Below are positions 44,491 through 53,193 of a DNA stretch of 64,000 bases, piece after piece (the first letter of the stretch is position 1; each line of letters begins with the position of its first letter). The stretch lies in assembly GCF_001278945.1 (NCBI RefSeq), contig NZ_LGRV01000003.1, positions 992,001 to 1,056,000 on the forward strand, given 5' to 3'. A model generated the notes under the pieces. That model did not search any database. It was not told where the DNA came from and saw nothing but the letters and a program-made list of their open reading frames with translations. Origin of the DNA: Lysinibacillus contaminans (GTDB taxonomy: Bacteria; Bacillota; Bacilli; Bacillales_A; Planococcaceae). Both the position numbers and the translations under genes were made by a program.

Positions 44491-44927
44491 TGAGTTTATT
44501 AGATTTAATAAAAACAACGGCAATGGCTGCCTTTCGAGCGTCTAATCCAGTAAACATTATTTTGGGTACGGTGATAGAATCCAAGCCATTAAAAATTGAA
44601 GTACACTCGAAGCTCATCTTAACGGACGAGTTTTTGCTTGTCGCTGAACATCTTACAAGACACGAACGTATTGTAACAGTCGAATATGAATTTCCGAAAA
44701 ACTTTCCTAAAGGTCAAATCGGTGATGAGCTAAAGCAAGCGAGTTCTAAGAGAAAAAACATTGGTGATCCATACTCGAACCCTTATGAGATTTACGAAAT
44801 GAAATATGCAAAATTAAACTTTGAAGATGGACTTAAAGAAGGCGATAAAGTAGTGATGCATAGGGTGCAAGGTGGCCAGAAATATTATGTTTCAGACAGA
44901 TATAGAGAAGGTGATAAAGTATGGTAA
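44490..44927 (+). CDS. xkdR: Tail protein, DUF2577 (XkdR-like)
   Basis: The 145-residue product fits the DUF2577/XkdR slot: NPVNIILGTVIESKPLKIEV near the start and LKEGDKVVMHRVQGGQKYYV near the end, a small OB-like baseplate protein. Its ATG overlaps the hub gene stop by one base, and its end overlaps the next gene. The role in the baseplate is inferred from PBSX gene order. Confidence 0.8.
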   Translation: MSLLDLIKTTAMAAFRASNPVNIILGTVIESKPLKIEVHSKLILTDEFLLVAEHLTRHERIVTVEYEFPKNFPKGQIGDELKQASSKRKNIGDPYSNPYEIYEMKYAKLNFEDGLKEGDKVVMHRVQGGQKYYVSDRYREGDKVW

Positions 44928-45337
44928 TACCTAAGGGGACAATCGCAATTACACCCGAAATCGAAGTAGTTGATGCTGCTGAATTACCTACCAGGACGTA
45001 CAATTTAGATTTCATAAAAGGGCGCTGTGGTGGTTTTATTGACGGTCAAAAAGCTATGGAGCAAGTAATATTTAAAGTGTTGAACACTGTGCGTTTTAAA
45101 CATCTAATTTACACGGACAATTATGGCTTTGAGAATATGATTGGTCATGACGAGTTGTATGTTCGCGGTGATTTAGGAAGGCGTATACAGGAGGCACTAT
45201 TGCAAGATGAGCGCATTACAAGTTTATCAAATTTCAGTCTTGATTTTGTGACGAAAGACGATGTGCTAGTGGATTTTGTAGCGCACACGATATATGGAGA
45301 TGTGCAGTTGTTAAAGGAGGCGGTGAGAATTGCTTGA
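44921..45337 (+). CDS. xkdS: Baseplate protein, DUF2634 (XkdS-like)
   Basis: The 138-residue product matches DUF2634/XkdS, related to T4 gp25: YNLDFIKGRCGGFIDGQKAM, then IYTDNYGFENMIGHDELYV and LSNFSLDFVTKDDVLVDF. It forms part of the baseplate wedge. Overlaps with both neighbouring genes show a tightly packed tail operon. Confidence 0.82.
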   Translation: MVIPKGTIAITPEIEVVDAAELPTRTYNLDFIKGRCGGFIDGQKAMEQVIFKVLNTVRFKHLIYTDNYGFENMIGHDELYVRGDLGRRIQEALLQDERITSLSNFSLDFVTKDDVLVDFVAHTIYGDVQLLKEAVRIA

Positions 45338-46421
45338 TTACTTGGAAGCCCAAACATTTGAAAAATTATTAACAGAAATGCTTGATCAGGTTCCTGATGA
45401 CGTCGATAAGCGTGAAGGAAGTATCATTTACGATGCACTTGCACCAACCGCATTAAAGACTGCTGAAACGTACTGGGACATGGCTGTGTTATATCGTCGT
45501 ACTTTTGCAGTAACTGCAGATGGTATCGACCTAGAAAAGCGTGTAAATGAGCATGGTGTTGAGCGTAAAAAGGCTGGTAAAGCGATTCGTCGAGCTGTAT
45601 TCACTGGAAGAGACGGTCAACCGCTCAACGTTGCATTAAGTGGGCTGTATCGTTTAGATGCAATAATTTATAAAGTGATTGAAAAAATAAATCCAGGTGA
45701 ATTTAAAGTAGAGGCTCAATCAGCTGGTGCTGTTGGTAATAGAGATTTCGGAGAAATGCTACCAGTAGAAGCTAATAACAAATTAGGTAAAGCAATACTT
45801 TCAGATGTACTCGTACCAGGTGAGGACGATGAAACAGACGAATCCCTTTATCAGAAGTTTTTAGAACATATACGTGAAAAAGCTTTCGGTGGGAATCGTG
45901 CGGATTACAAGAAAAAAATAAGAGCTATACAAGGTGTCGGTGGAGTTAGATTAAGACGTGCACCATATGGTGGAGGCACAGTCAAAGCGATAATAATTGA
46001 CTCTGATTTCAATGCCCCTACACCTGAATTTATATTATATGTACAAGAAATAATGGACCCTATTGAATTTAAGGGCGATGGCTATGGTACGGCACCAATT
46101 GGCCATGAGGTGACTGTTGAAGGTGTAGGAGTAGTTAACGTTATTGTCGAATGTGAAATCATCCTAAACGGTGTAACAATCGGTCAAATTGAATCCCAGG
46201 TAAATGAATCGCTGAAAGAATATTTCGCTGAACTTCGTGCTAATTGGTACAAAGATCTTGACATCAATGTGCGTATTACACATATCGAATCTAGGCTATT
46301 AGAAATTGAAGGTATAGAGGATATTACATCAACGCTTCTAAATAACCTTGCTAGTAATATTAGCTTGAATGAGGAGATTCCTTCACTTGTTAGTATTGTG
46401 CTAAAGGAAGTGGGTTCATGA
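45330..46421 (+). CDS. xkdT: Baseplate J-like protein (XkdT)
   Basis: The 363-residue product is a baseplate J (gp47-like) protein: PDDVDKREGSIIYDALAPTA, then DGIDLEKRVNEHGVERKKAG, DETDESLYQKFLEHIR, and YKKKIRAIQGVGGVRLRRAP in the conserved middle. It starts with TTG behind GGAGGCGGTGAGAA, overlapping xkdS. With XkdS and XkdU it builds the baseplate wedge of a contractile tail. Confidence 0.88.
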   Translation: MLDYLEAQTFEKLLTEMLDQVPDDVDKREGSIIYDALAPTALKTAETYWDMAVLYRRTFAVTADGIDLEKRVNEHGVERKKAGKAIRRAVFTGRDGQPLNVALSGLYRLDAIIYKVIEKINPGEFKVEAQSAGAVGNRDFGEMLPVEANNKLGKAILSDVLVPGEDDETDESLYQKFLEHIREKAFGGNRADYKKKIRAIQGVGGVRLRRAPYGGGTVKAIIIDSDFNAPTPEFILYVQEIMDPIEFKGDGYGTAPIGHEVTVEGVGVVNVIVECEIILNGVTIGQIESQVNESLKEYFAELRANWYKDLDINVRITHIESRLLEIEGIEDITSTLLNNLASNISLNEEIPSLVSIVLKEVGS

Positions 46422-47029
46422 GCAACGATTTTATAAATGAATTACCTCCATATTATAAAGATGTTAGAGAGTTTCAGGAGTTGTCAGAAACGGTCGTATC
46501 GGACTGGGGCAAACTCAGTGAGGCTTTTTTTAATACGGAAAAAGACCAATTCATTTTATCGTCAGGTGAAGCTGCTATTGCTATCCGAGAAAAAGATTTT
46601 GGTATTATAGCAGATCGGCGTACGGAAACTTTAGAGTTCCGAAAATTACGGCTACTAGCAAGGATGCAAGAAAATACAAACTTAGTTTTCGAGTATTTAA
46701 AAAGCATACTTGACTCACTTTTGGGCAAAGGCACTTATGAAATCAATCTTGATATCGAAACGTTTGACATGGATGTATATGTGACGCCGGAAACTATCTA
46801 TTACAAAGAAGTAAAGAGTTTAGTAGAACGAATCGTACCACTAAATATCGCTTTAAGAACTGCGCGTAGATTTAAAATCGATACTACTACGTACTTGCCA
46901 AGCTACTTAGCAACTGGCTCTGAAATCACGTTGCATCCAATGAACATCGGCAACATTGAATCAAGTGCCAAAACTAACAGTCTAGCCGGTATGAAAACAG
47001 CTACTAGAATTACCATTTTACCACTATGA
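46418..47029 (+). CDS. xkdU: Baseplate protein, DUF2313 (XkdU/YmfQ-like)
   Basis: The 203-residue product matches XkdU/YmfQ (DUF2313): NELPPYYKDVREFQELSETV at the N-terminus, then a central EFRKLRLLARMQENTNLVFE and a C-terminal VPLNIALRTARRFKIDTTTY. It is a baseplate wedge component. It overlaps xkdT by four bases (ATGA). Confidence 0.82.
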   Translation: MSNDFINELPPYYKDVREFQELSETVVSDWGKLSEAFFNTEKDQFILSSGEAAIAIREKDFGIIADRRTETLEFRKLRLLARMQENTNLVFEYLKSILDSLLGKGTYEINLDIETFDMDVYVTPETIYYKEVKSLVERIVPLNIALRTARRFKIDTTTYLPSYLATGSEITLHPMNIGNIESSAKTNSLAGMKTATRITILPL

Positions 47030-47042
47030 AAGGAGAGTTAAC

Positions 47043-48311
47043 ATGAGCCAATACGGCACATTAATTACAAACATAGGGTTAGCTCAAATTGCCAACGCTC
47101 AAATTACGCAGTCCGTGGTAGGGTTGTCGTATATCGCATTGGGCGACGGGAACGGTTCACACTATGTACCAACTCAGAATCAAACAGCACTCGTCAAGGA
47201 GGTTTGGCGTGGGCCAATTGCAGAAAAAACGACTGACCCCACAAATGATAAACGAATCATTATCGATGCGGTTATTCCAGTAACTGCTGGGGGCTTCACA
47301 ATCAGAGAAATCGGTATCTTTGACGATGAAAATCGTTTGATAGCAATTGGTCAATATCCTGAAAAATATAAACCGCAACTATCCGAAGGTGTATCAGAGG
47401 AAACCATTATTCACTTTGTTATTGAAACTTCTAATGCCGATGTCATCAAATTAACTATCGATCCAACTGTCATCATCGCATCTCGTCCTTATGTGGATGC
47501 AAAAGTGGCACAGGTGCAAACAGCGCTTACTGAACATTCGGCTGAAAGTGTCGCTGGCGAAAACGGAGCACATGACCTGCGTTATTTTAACGACAAATTA
47601 GAGTTTAATGACGGTTCAATTTGGAACGAGATTGAAACTGGTAGTGCGACTAAAGCGTTTGTAGGTGATTTGAATAATTTGGTTGAAAATGGGTATTACA
47701 GTACCGATAATCCACTTAATGCTCCTACCGGAGGAAAATGGTTAATATCTGTTTTAGTGTCATCTAATGGTAAAACTATATGGCAAGAAGCTCGGGCAGA
47801 AAATCAAAACAGACCCAATGATAACTTTTTCCGAAGGCTCGGACTAAAGGGAGATGATGGAGTTGTTGCGTGGGGAGTTCCGCAATCGGGGATTCCTGGC
47901 TATCTCAACGGGTGGAAGTATGCAAACTTAAACCTGTCCAATGATAAAGACAGCATTAGTCAAACAGCAGCAGCTACTTCATATGCAATAAGTCAAAAGG
48001 CGAATAAACAACAAGGGAATTGGATAAATGTTGTGTTATCTGGTGGTACGCCAGACATAACTTATCCGCCTCAGTACTATAAAGATGATTTCGGAGAAGT
48101 GCATGTGGCAGGTAGGGTTAAAGGAACTTATATTGCCTTTCAAATGCCTGTAGGATATATTCCACAAAAACCATTTGTCGCCGCGCTCTCTATTGCTTCT
48201 ACGATTCAAAGTACAGGAATGAGTATTCAAGAAAACGGTTATTTCGTTGCAAATATGACGCAGGACAATTTGTACACATTTAACTTTTCATACAGAGCGA
48301 GGGAGGTGTAA
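47043..48311 (+). CDS. Tail fibre protein (DUF3751 N-terminus)
   Basis: The 422-residue product begins with the DUF3751 fibre attachment domain (LITNIGLAQIANAQITQSVV, then TAGGFTIREIGIFDDENRLI). A linker region and a receptor-side C-terminus follow, with GEVHVAGRVKGTYIAFQMPV and VGYIPQKPFVAALS-like head motifs. It should bind the host surface. An AGGAGAG site precedes it, 13 bases after xkdU. The fibre tip is typically the most variable part. Confidence 0.8.
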   Translation: MSQYGTLITNIGLAQIANAQITQSVVGLSYIALGDGNGSHYVPTQNQTALVKEVWRGPIAEKTTDPTNDKRIIIDAVIPVTAGGFTIREIGIFDDENRLIAIGQYPEKYKPQLSEGVSEETIIHFVIETSNADVIKLTIDPTVIIASRPYVDAKVAQVQTALTEHSAESVAGENGAHDLRYFNDKLEFNDGSIWNEIETGSATKAFVGDLNNLVENGYYSTDNPLNAPTGGKWLISVLVSSNGKTIWQEARAENQNRPNDNFFRRLGLKGDDGVVAWGVPQSGIPGYLNGWKYANLNLSNDKDSISQTAAATSYAISQKANKQQGNWINVVLSGGTPDITYPPQYYKDDFGEVHVAGRVKGTYIAFQMPVGYIPQKPFVAALSIASTIQSTGMSIQENGYFVANMTQDNLYTFNFSYRAREV

Positions 48312-48316
48312 ATGTT

Positions 48317-48886
48317 ATGCAAAAACAAGTATACGAAATTGATGTGTATGGTTGGAGAATAACTATCGATTTAGCCGACGTTGACGAAAATGGCAACATA
48401 TTAGATGGCAATAAAAAAGATTGGATATCGGTCGATCCACATGGAATTTTCAAACCGAAATGGAACAGCACTGAATGGATAGAAGGTGCAACACAAGAAG
48501 AAATCGATGAAATTACAGGTAATACCTTAGACGTCGTTAAAATAAGAAAGATTAATGAACTAGACGAATTATGCAAGCAAACTATTTTAGGGCGATTCAA
48601 AGTAACAATTAATGAAATCGAATATGAATTTAGTTACGATGCAGAAGCACAGTCTCGCTTTAATGGGATTGGGCTTTTATTTTTTGCTAATAAGATATCT
48701 GAAATTGAATGGACAGCTTATGAAAATGAACAGCGTGTACGCATTGTGTTAAATCAAAGTAATTTTGATATTGTTTCACTAGCTGCGTTACAACATCAAA
48801 AAACAAACGTAACTAAGTACAATCAACTATTACAGCAAGTGAATGATGCTACTACAAAAGAACAAGTGGAAGCGATAGTATGGTAA
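48317..48886 (+). CDS. DUF4376-like tail-fibre-associated protein
   Basis: The 189-residue product has an N-terminal acidic domain (ITIDLADVDENGNILDGNKK) and a C-terminal DUF4376-like part (KIRKINELDELCKQTILGRF, then YDAEAQSRFNGIGLLFFANK). Such proteins follow fibre genes and are thought to help fibre assembly or cap the tail tip. It starts six bases after the fibre gene. Confidence 0.65.
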   Translation: MQKQVYEIDVYGWRITIDLADVDENGNILDGNKKDWISVDPHGIFKPKWNSTEWIEGATQEEIDEITGNTLDVVKIRKINELDELCKQTILGRFKVTINEIEYEFSYDAEAQSRFNGIGLLFFANKISEIEWTAYENEQRVRIVLNQSNFDIVSLAALQHQKTNVTKYNQLLQQVNDATTKEQVEAIVW

Positions 48887-49098
48887 AACGTTATTTTTGG
48901 TTTTTATTTATCGCTATTGACCAATTATTTAATACGTTATTAGGCGGTTATCCTGATGAAACCCTATCGAGTCGAATAGGAAAACATCAGCAATGTCCAG
49001 TATGTCGATTTATGTGTTGGTTATTAAACTTTATCGACAAAGACCATTGTTTAAAATCAATAGAGTTAGACGAGGGTAATAGGGACAATAAACATTAA
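48880..49098 (+). CDS. Small conserved phage protein with GGYPDETLSSR motif
   Basis: The 72-residue product has an N-terminal hydrophobic helix (FWFLFIAIDQLFNTLLGGYP) and a Cys-containing tail: CPVCRFMCW, then DHCLKSIELDEG. The GGYPDETLSSR motif recurs in small phage proteins between fibre and lysis genes; their function is not established. It overlaps the upstream gene by seven bases. Confidence 0.6.
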   Translation: MVKRYFWFLFIAIDQLFNTLLGGYPDETLSSRIGKHQQCPVCRFMCWLLNFIDKDHCLKSIELDEGNRDNKH

Positions 49099-49119
49099 AC
49101 ATGTAAAGAGGTGAAAAAT

Positions 49120-49320
49120 ATGAGTAAGTTAAAAATCAATCCGAAGGCATTAATTGTTAGTTCAGGGTTTTCTTTTTTCCCCTTGCTTATTTGGTTTGTT
49201 GGTTTTAATTACGCTTTTATCAAAAGAGGGTGGGGATTTAACGATTGGTCAATAATCGCTTTAATAGCAGGAGGTTATATTAGCCTTAAAATCTATAGCA
49301 ATATAAAAGGAATATTTTAG
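49120..49320 (+). CDS. Small membrane protein with two TM segments
   Basis: The 66-residue product has two helices (ALIVSSGFSFFPLLIWFVGF and SIIALIAGGYISLKIY) and a short basic end. It starts at the ATG at 49120 after GAGGTGAAAAAT. It sits between tail and lysis genes and could be a holin-like accessory, but its sequence does not match a known holin. Confidence 0.5.
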   Translation: MSKLKINPKALIVSSGFSFFPLLIWFVGFNYAFIKRGWGFNDWSIIALIAGGYISLKIYSNIKGIF

Positions 49321-49370
49321 TTTTTGTCGAAACCTATCTATATATGGATATAGGAGGTTTATTTATTTTT

Positions 49371-49910
49371 ATGACTAGTCTTGATACAATTGGTGTTCAA
49401 ATTAGCAAAATAGAAGATTCATTATCATTGATAGACAGTACTGTCAAATTTCATTTAACAATTCAATGGGCTGTGTTAGCATTTGTTATTACGGCTGCTG
49501 GCGGAGCATTGTATGTAATGGCAAGGCATTGGTTTGAAAAAGGATTGGAAATACGGTTGGAAAAACGGATGCTAATGATAAAAAAAGAGCTATTAGAAGA
49601 TTTTGAGAAAAAGATTCCAAAAGTAAAATCTCTAACTTTTACAATAGGAGGAACTGTACACGGTAATAATGCAGTTAGGGTACAGGTTGAAAATAATAAT
49701 GCTGATGTTAACTCACAAGTGTTCATTCAATCAAATGGTAATCATGGTGATTTAGAAGTTTATAAAATAAAAAACACTTCGGATTATATAGTGATTAACA
49801 AAAAACCATATTTTTTATCGTTTAATGTACTTATTGTCAATGGTTCAATTAAATTAGGGCGCGTTCCTTCTTATACAGAGGAAGAGGCAATGAAGATAAT
49901 TAACGCATGA
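49371..49910 (+). CDS. Membrane-anchored protein with C-terminal beta domain
   Basis: The product of about 179 residues has a single membrane helix (WAVLAFVITAAGGALYVM) near residue 35, a charged coiled-coil linker (EKGLEIRLEKRMLMIKKELL) and a beta-rich C-terminal domain (SLTFTIGGTVHGNNAVRVQV). Its start follows TAGGAGGTTTATTTATTTTT. Unknown family. Its place in the late region suggests a lysis accessory or moron. Confidence 0.5.
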   Translation: MTSLDTIGVQISKIEDSLSLIDSTVKFHLTIQWAVLAFVITAAGGALYVMARHWFEKGLEIRLEKRMLMIKKELLEDFEKKIPKVKSLTFTIGGTVHGNNAVRVQVENNNADVNSQVFIQSNGNHGDLEVYKIKNTSDYIVINKKPYFLSFNVLIVNGSIKLGRVPSYTEEEAMKIINA

Positions 49911-50037
49911 TTCTTAAATATTCGTTTCAAATTACGTAATAACTTTAATTCGTGTAATTAGCAAAAACTTATTAGAGGGAACCCCTCAATTTTGTCGAAT
50001 TAAGAATTCAGAGAGATAAAGAGGGAGGGGAAGAACT

Positions 50038-50133
50038 ATGATAGAGTGTGAAAATTGCGGATGCCATTTTCATCCACATGACGATGGGGCAGATATAAGA
50101 CAAGATTTGTGTTCAAGTTGCAATCGTGGATAG
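50038..50133 (+). CDS. Tiny zinc-ribbon protein, 31 residues
   Basis: An ATG behind GGGAGGGGAAGAACT opens MIECENCGCHFHPHDDGADI and ends in LCSSCNRG. CENC and CSSC pairs make a minimal zinc ribbon of the phage type. It is too short to be scored by usual gene finders; the strong ribosome binding site and paired Cys support it. A terminator follows. Confidence 0.55.
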   Translation: MIECENCGCHFHPHDDGADIRQDLCSSCNRG

Positions 50134-50174
50134 TATATTGTGACATTTAAAAGAATATTAAAAAGAGTGTTTTT

Positions 50175-50203
50175 AAAGGATACGCTAAAGCGTGTCCTTT
50201 TTA
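50175..50203 (+). terminator. Intrinsic terminator
   Basis: AAAGGATACGCT/GCGTGTCCTTT stem around AAA, followed by TTATTA. Confidence 0.7.
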
Positions 50204-50220
50204 TTATGAACAAAGGTTTC

Positions 50221-50234
50221 ATATTGTGCAGTAA
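50221..50234 (+). repeat. Intergenic motif, copy 5 (ATTGTGCAGTAA)
   Basis: Exact copy, followed directly by a CTGCTAGTCAT/ATGACTAGCAG inverted repeat at 50235-50257. Confidence 0.5.
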
Positions 50235-50321
50235 CTGCTAGTCATAATGACTAGCAGATTTTTATCAAAGGATGAATAGCATCTATGTCGAATATTAGTA
50301 TTAGACATGGAGGTTATTACA

Positions 50322-50576
50322 ATGGAAAAAGTCACTATTGAATCAATTAAAAAGATAGTTATCAAATTGAAGCAGGATGCCAGAGGAAAAGGTTTGGAGT
50401 TTGTAGATATCACTTCAAGAGATGTACATGATCTGATAGGAGGATACCCTAACGGGAATTCTAGATTCCCTTCCTGTTGCAAGGCTATGTATGCTGTAAT
50501 GACTGAAGATGATAAGGTACTTGATGCACCTAAAAGTCTGCTTAGTTCAACTGTGAAAGTTAGATATTATCTATAG
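50322..50576 (+). CDS. Conserved hypothetical protein with GGYPN..PSCCKAM motif
   Basis: The 84-residue product contains FVDITSRDVHDLIGGYPNGN, then SRFPSCCKAMYAVM, and ends in VRYYL. I have seen this arrangement (IHDLVGGYP, CC.AMY, RYYL) in small uncharacterised proteins across Bacillales and phages, suggesting a DNA-binding or regulatory fold, but the function is unknown. The ATG at 50322 follows TGGAGG. Confidence 0.55.
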   Translation: MEKVTIESIKKIVIKLKQDARGKGLEFVDITSRDVHDLIGGYPNGNSRFPSCCKAMYAVMTEDDKVLDAPKSLLSSTVKVRYYL

Positions 50577-50607
50577 AACACGTCCAGTACTTTGGATGTG
50601 CTTTTTC
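50577..50607 (+). terminator. Intrinsic terminator
   Basis: AACACGTCCA/TGGATGTGCTT stem followed by TTTCT, right after the stop at 50576. Confidence 0.7.
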
Positions 50608-50756
50608 TATTGCTTGAAAGGATGTGGATTTATGAAATGTTAACCGTTACAGATATGAGTCGCCAATAAAATTCGTGAAAATATAATTAGCTAAAAAGGA
50701 ATCCTGTATCTATTTGTTGAAATATACAATATTAGAAAGAAATGGGGTGATTATTA

Positions 50757-51304
50757 ATGGAGGAAATTACTTTCAAAGAACACGAGAGAAAAATAAAGAA
50801 CGATTTGGCATTAGATGATACTGTTAAAGTTTTGGTTGGAACAGACGCAAAAAAATATGTAGAAGATCATAAAGGAGATTATAAAAAAAACATAATTTAG
50901 ATTTAGAGTCCAAATATAAATGGGCAAATGGTCTTTTTTTATGGGCGGAAAATGAAAATACAATTTTATTGAAAGACGAAGAAAAAATCAGGACATTAGC
51001 TCATGAATTACGGCATGCATGGCAATATAAAAATAAAGAATATAAATTTAAGATCCCCAATACAAACTTCCAAAAATTTATGGGGAACGTCATCTATTGG
51101 GTAAGTGAAAAAGAGTTAGATGCTCACAAATATGCAAAGTACTATTGTAGAGATAATTGTAAGAAAGATATGCTAAAGATCTTAGGGAATATTTACACCA
51201 TTTATTTTGTTAGGATTATGTATTTTGTATTTATTGTACCTCTCATGCTTCTCACATTAGCATATGTTATAGTTCATATTGTTCAGTATCTAAAAGCAGC
51301 ATAA
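50757..51304 (+). pseudogene. HEXXH zincin-like membrane protein split at an A8 tract
   Basis: An ATG at 50757, with GGGGTGATTATTA upstream, reads MEEITFKEHERKIKNDLALD to DHKGDYKKNII and stops at 50898-50900. One extra A in the A8 run at 50883-50890 would join it to the frame KHNLDLESKYKWANGLFLWA, then TLAHELRHAWQYKN, giving one protein of about 182 residues. HELRH is a zinc-protease HEXXH motif, and EKELDAHKYA fits the downstream Glu/Ala motif of gluzincins. A C-terminal membrane helix follows. It may be a dead gene, phase-variable, or rescued by slippage. Confidence 0.6.
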
Positions 51305-51385
51305 GCTAGCATTATTTTTATGTCAGAAATAGCAGGGGATATTATCCTTTTGCCGAATTGTAGTTAACAAAAGGGGGGAGATTCG

Positions 51386-51532
51386 ATGGGGCACTTTAAA
51401 GATCAGTTAATACCGGAATACCGTGATAAAGATCCACAAAAGTATTGTAGTAAATGTGAGAAAATGATTTCAGACCAAATTGCATACAACAATAAAGGCG
51501 TATGCGATGTATGCAAAGAAATTAACGAATAA
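51386..51532 (+). CDS. Zinc-ribbon protein, 48 residues
   Basis: An ATG behind AAGGGGGGAGATTCG opens a 48-codon frame with YCSKCEKMISDQIAYNNKGV and CDVCKEINE, two CxxC pairs spaced like a rubredoxin-type zinc ribbon. Such small proteins are frequent in Bacillales prophage lysis regions and their role is unknown. A terminator follows immediately. Confidence 0.6.
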   Translation: MGHFKDQLIPEYRDKDPQKYCSKCEKMISDQIAYNNKGVCDVCKEINE

Positions 51533-51558
51533 AGCACTCTCAGCCGAGGGTGCTTTTT
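51532..51558 (+). terminator. Intrinsic terminator
   Basis: AAGCACTCTC/GAGGGTGCTT stem around AGCC then TTTTTT. Confidence 0.8.
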
Positions 51559-51743
51559 TATATTTTCTTAAACCGAAAATAAGGTGTTTTTTAAAATAAG
51601 AAACACAAACAAAGTGAATTGATTAAAAAATCATAGGTTTTTTAACGCTGTGAGGGCAAAGTTGTACACGATACAATTATTCGATTCGTTTCACAGTGTT
51701 TTTTGTTGTGCAAATTCAGGGCAGGAAGGCGAGGTCATGTGTT

Positions 51744-52013
51744 ATGAGTGACGATGTAAAAGGAGTATCAACGTTTCAGCAAGCAGTGACAGCAGTTGAC
51801 CATGAAAGACGGTTGAGTGAGTTAGAAAAGGATGTAAATACAATTAAACCGATTGTATATAATACAGCTTCAAGTGTGAAACAAATTGAAAAGTCTGTTG
51901 GGAAAATGGAGCAGAACAGCGACAAAATCAAAGGCTATTTTTTAGCCGCAGCTATAAGTGGTGTGGTAGGTATAGTTTTTATAGCATTACAAAATTCAAT
52001 CTTTGGAGGGTGA
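51744..52013 (+). CDS. xhlA: XhlA-like lysis-associated membrane protein
   Basis: The 89-residue product has an N-terminal helical region (VDHERRLSELEKDVNTIKPI, then a coiled coil) and a C-terminal membrane helix (YFLAAAISGVVGIVFIALQN). This is the hemolysin XhlA layout, which in PBSX works with the holin XhlB to release the amidase. It starts at the ATG at 51744 and lies seven bases before the holin gene. Confidence 0.75.
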   Translation: MSDDVKGVSTFQQAVTAVDHERRLSELEKDVNTIKPIVYNTASSVKQIEKSVGKMEQNSDKIKGYFLAAAISGVVGIVFIALQNSIFGG

Positions 52014-52019
52014 AAATTT

Positions 52020-52286
52020 ATGAAAATCAATTGGAAAGTACGATTAAAACACAAGCCGTTCCTGGTAGCATTATTCGCATTAGCACTTTTGCTAGTGCAA
52101 CAGGTAGCAGCAGTATTTGGTTACGATACAACAATTTATAATGAGCAAGCGACAGAGTTATTTAACACTGTGCTTGCTTTTTTAGTGCTCATTGGTGTTG
52201 TGATTGATCCTACAACAACTGGCACAGCTGATAGTGAGCAGGCGCTTGGCTATAACAAACCACGTGATGATTTGGAGGGTAAATAA
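52020..52286 (+). CDS. Phage holin (phi LC3 / XhlB type)
   Basis: The 88-residue product has two membrane helices (FLVALFALALLLVQQVAAVF and LFNTVLAFLVLIGVVID) followed by DPTTTGTADSEQALGY, the signature C-terminus of phi LC3-family holins. It makes membrane holes that let the amidase reach the wall. It overlaps the amidase start by one base. A relic of a second copy of this junction lies at 59755. Confidence 0.85.
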   Translation: MKINWKVRLKHKPFLVALFALALLLVQQVAAVFGYDTTIYNEQATELFNTVLAFLVLIGVVIDPTTTGTADSEQALGYNKPRDDLEGK

Positions 52287-53080
52287 TGACATATTTAATC
52301 GCATTAGATGATGGACACGGTATGCAAACAGCAGGTAAACGCACACCTCACATCGCTTCTTTGGGGCGTTATATTCCAGAAAATGAATTTAACAGAGCAG
52401 TAGTCGGTTTCTTAGACAAAGAATTAAAGCGTTGTGGCTTCAGAACGTTACTAGTCGCACAAACAGATGCTGATACATCACTCGAATCACGTGTAGCACT
52501 TGCTAATAAAGCAGGTGCTCATTTTTATTTATCGAACCATTATGATGCGTTAGACGGAAAGTTTGATGGACCAGGTAAAGATCCAGAAGGTTTTACAGCA
52601 TTCGTTTACTTAAATAATTCGAATACGAAATCCGGCCAGTTCGCCAAGCTCGCAGTTAAACATTTAGCAGCTGGGACAACTCAAAAAAATCGTGGTGTGA
52701 AAGAAGCTAATTATTATGTTCTACGAGCAACAAAAATGCCTGCAGCGTTAATTGAATGCGGCTTTATGGACAACGAACGTGAGGCACTATTAATGGTAAA
52801 TGTAGCGTTCCAAAAAGAAGTGGCACAAGAGCTCACTAAAGCAATGTGTGAATTTTACGGAATGAAATATGTAGCAGTAACAACAGAAGTACCGACAAAA
52901 AGGGAGGAAACACCAGTGGCAAATTCATTAACGAGTACAGCAAAGCAGGATTTAAAGGAATTATTAAAAGAGACATATAAACTTGGTATTATGAAAGTTG
53001 ATCATAGCGACCGTGGTGATCGTATGACTGATAGTGAGACATTAGGGTTAGTTATTTCAGTTGTGAAACGTACATTATAG
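52286..53080 (+). CDS. N-acetylmuramoyl-L-alanine amidase (phage endolysin)
   Basis: The 264-residue product has an Amidase_3 catalytic domain: LDDGHGMQTAGKRTP with zinc His11, Glu34 in PENEFN, LSNHYDA with the second His near residue 84, and LIECGFMDNEREA with the catalytic Glu. The C-terminal part (residues 205-264) is a helical region likely to bind the wall. It cuts the bond between muramic acid and the peptide. It is last in the lysis cassette, with a terminator behind. Confidence 0.88.
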   Translation: MTYLIALDDGHGMQTAGKRTPHIASLGRYIPENEFNRAVVGFLDKELKRCGFRTLLVAQTDADTSLESRVALANKAGAHFYLSNHYDALDGKFDGPGKDPEGFTAFVYLNNSNTKSGQFAKLAVKHLAAGTTQKNRGVKEANYYVLRATKMPAALIECGFMDNEREALLMVNVAFQKEVAQELTKAMCEFYGMKYVAVTTEVPTKREETPVANSLTSTAKQDLKELLKETYKLGIMKVDHSDRGDRMTDSETLGLVISVVKRTL

Positions 53081-53085
53081 AATTT

Positions 53086-53129
53086 AAAGACCGAGCTTTC
53101 ACATTATTAAGTGATCTCGGTCTTTTTCT
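53086..53129 (+). terminator. Terminator of the lysis cassette
   Basis: AAAGACCGAG/CTCGGTCTTT perfect stem followed by TTTCTATTTTT. Confidence 0.8.
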
Positions 53130-53193
53130 ATTTTTGTAGAAACATGTCTTTATTTATATAGAAGGTATTTGCCTTCTGGTATATGGTAGTTGA

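Noticed and set aside
40270..53080. Functional tailocin
   Set aside because: Sheath and tube genes are absent from the window and the integrase remnant shows a degraded prophage; kept only as a question in the findings.
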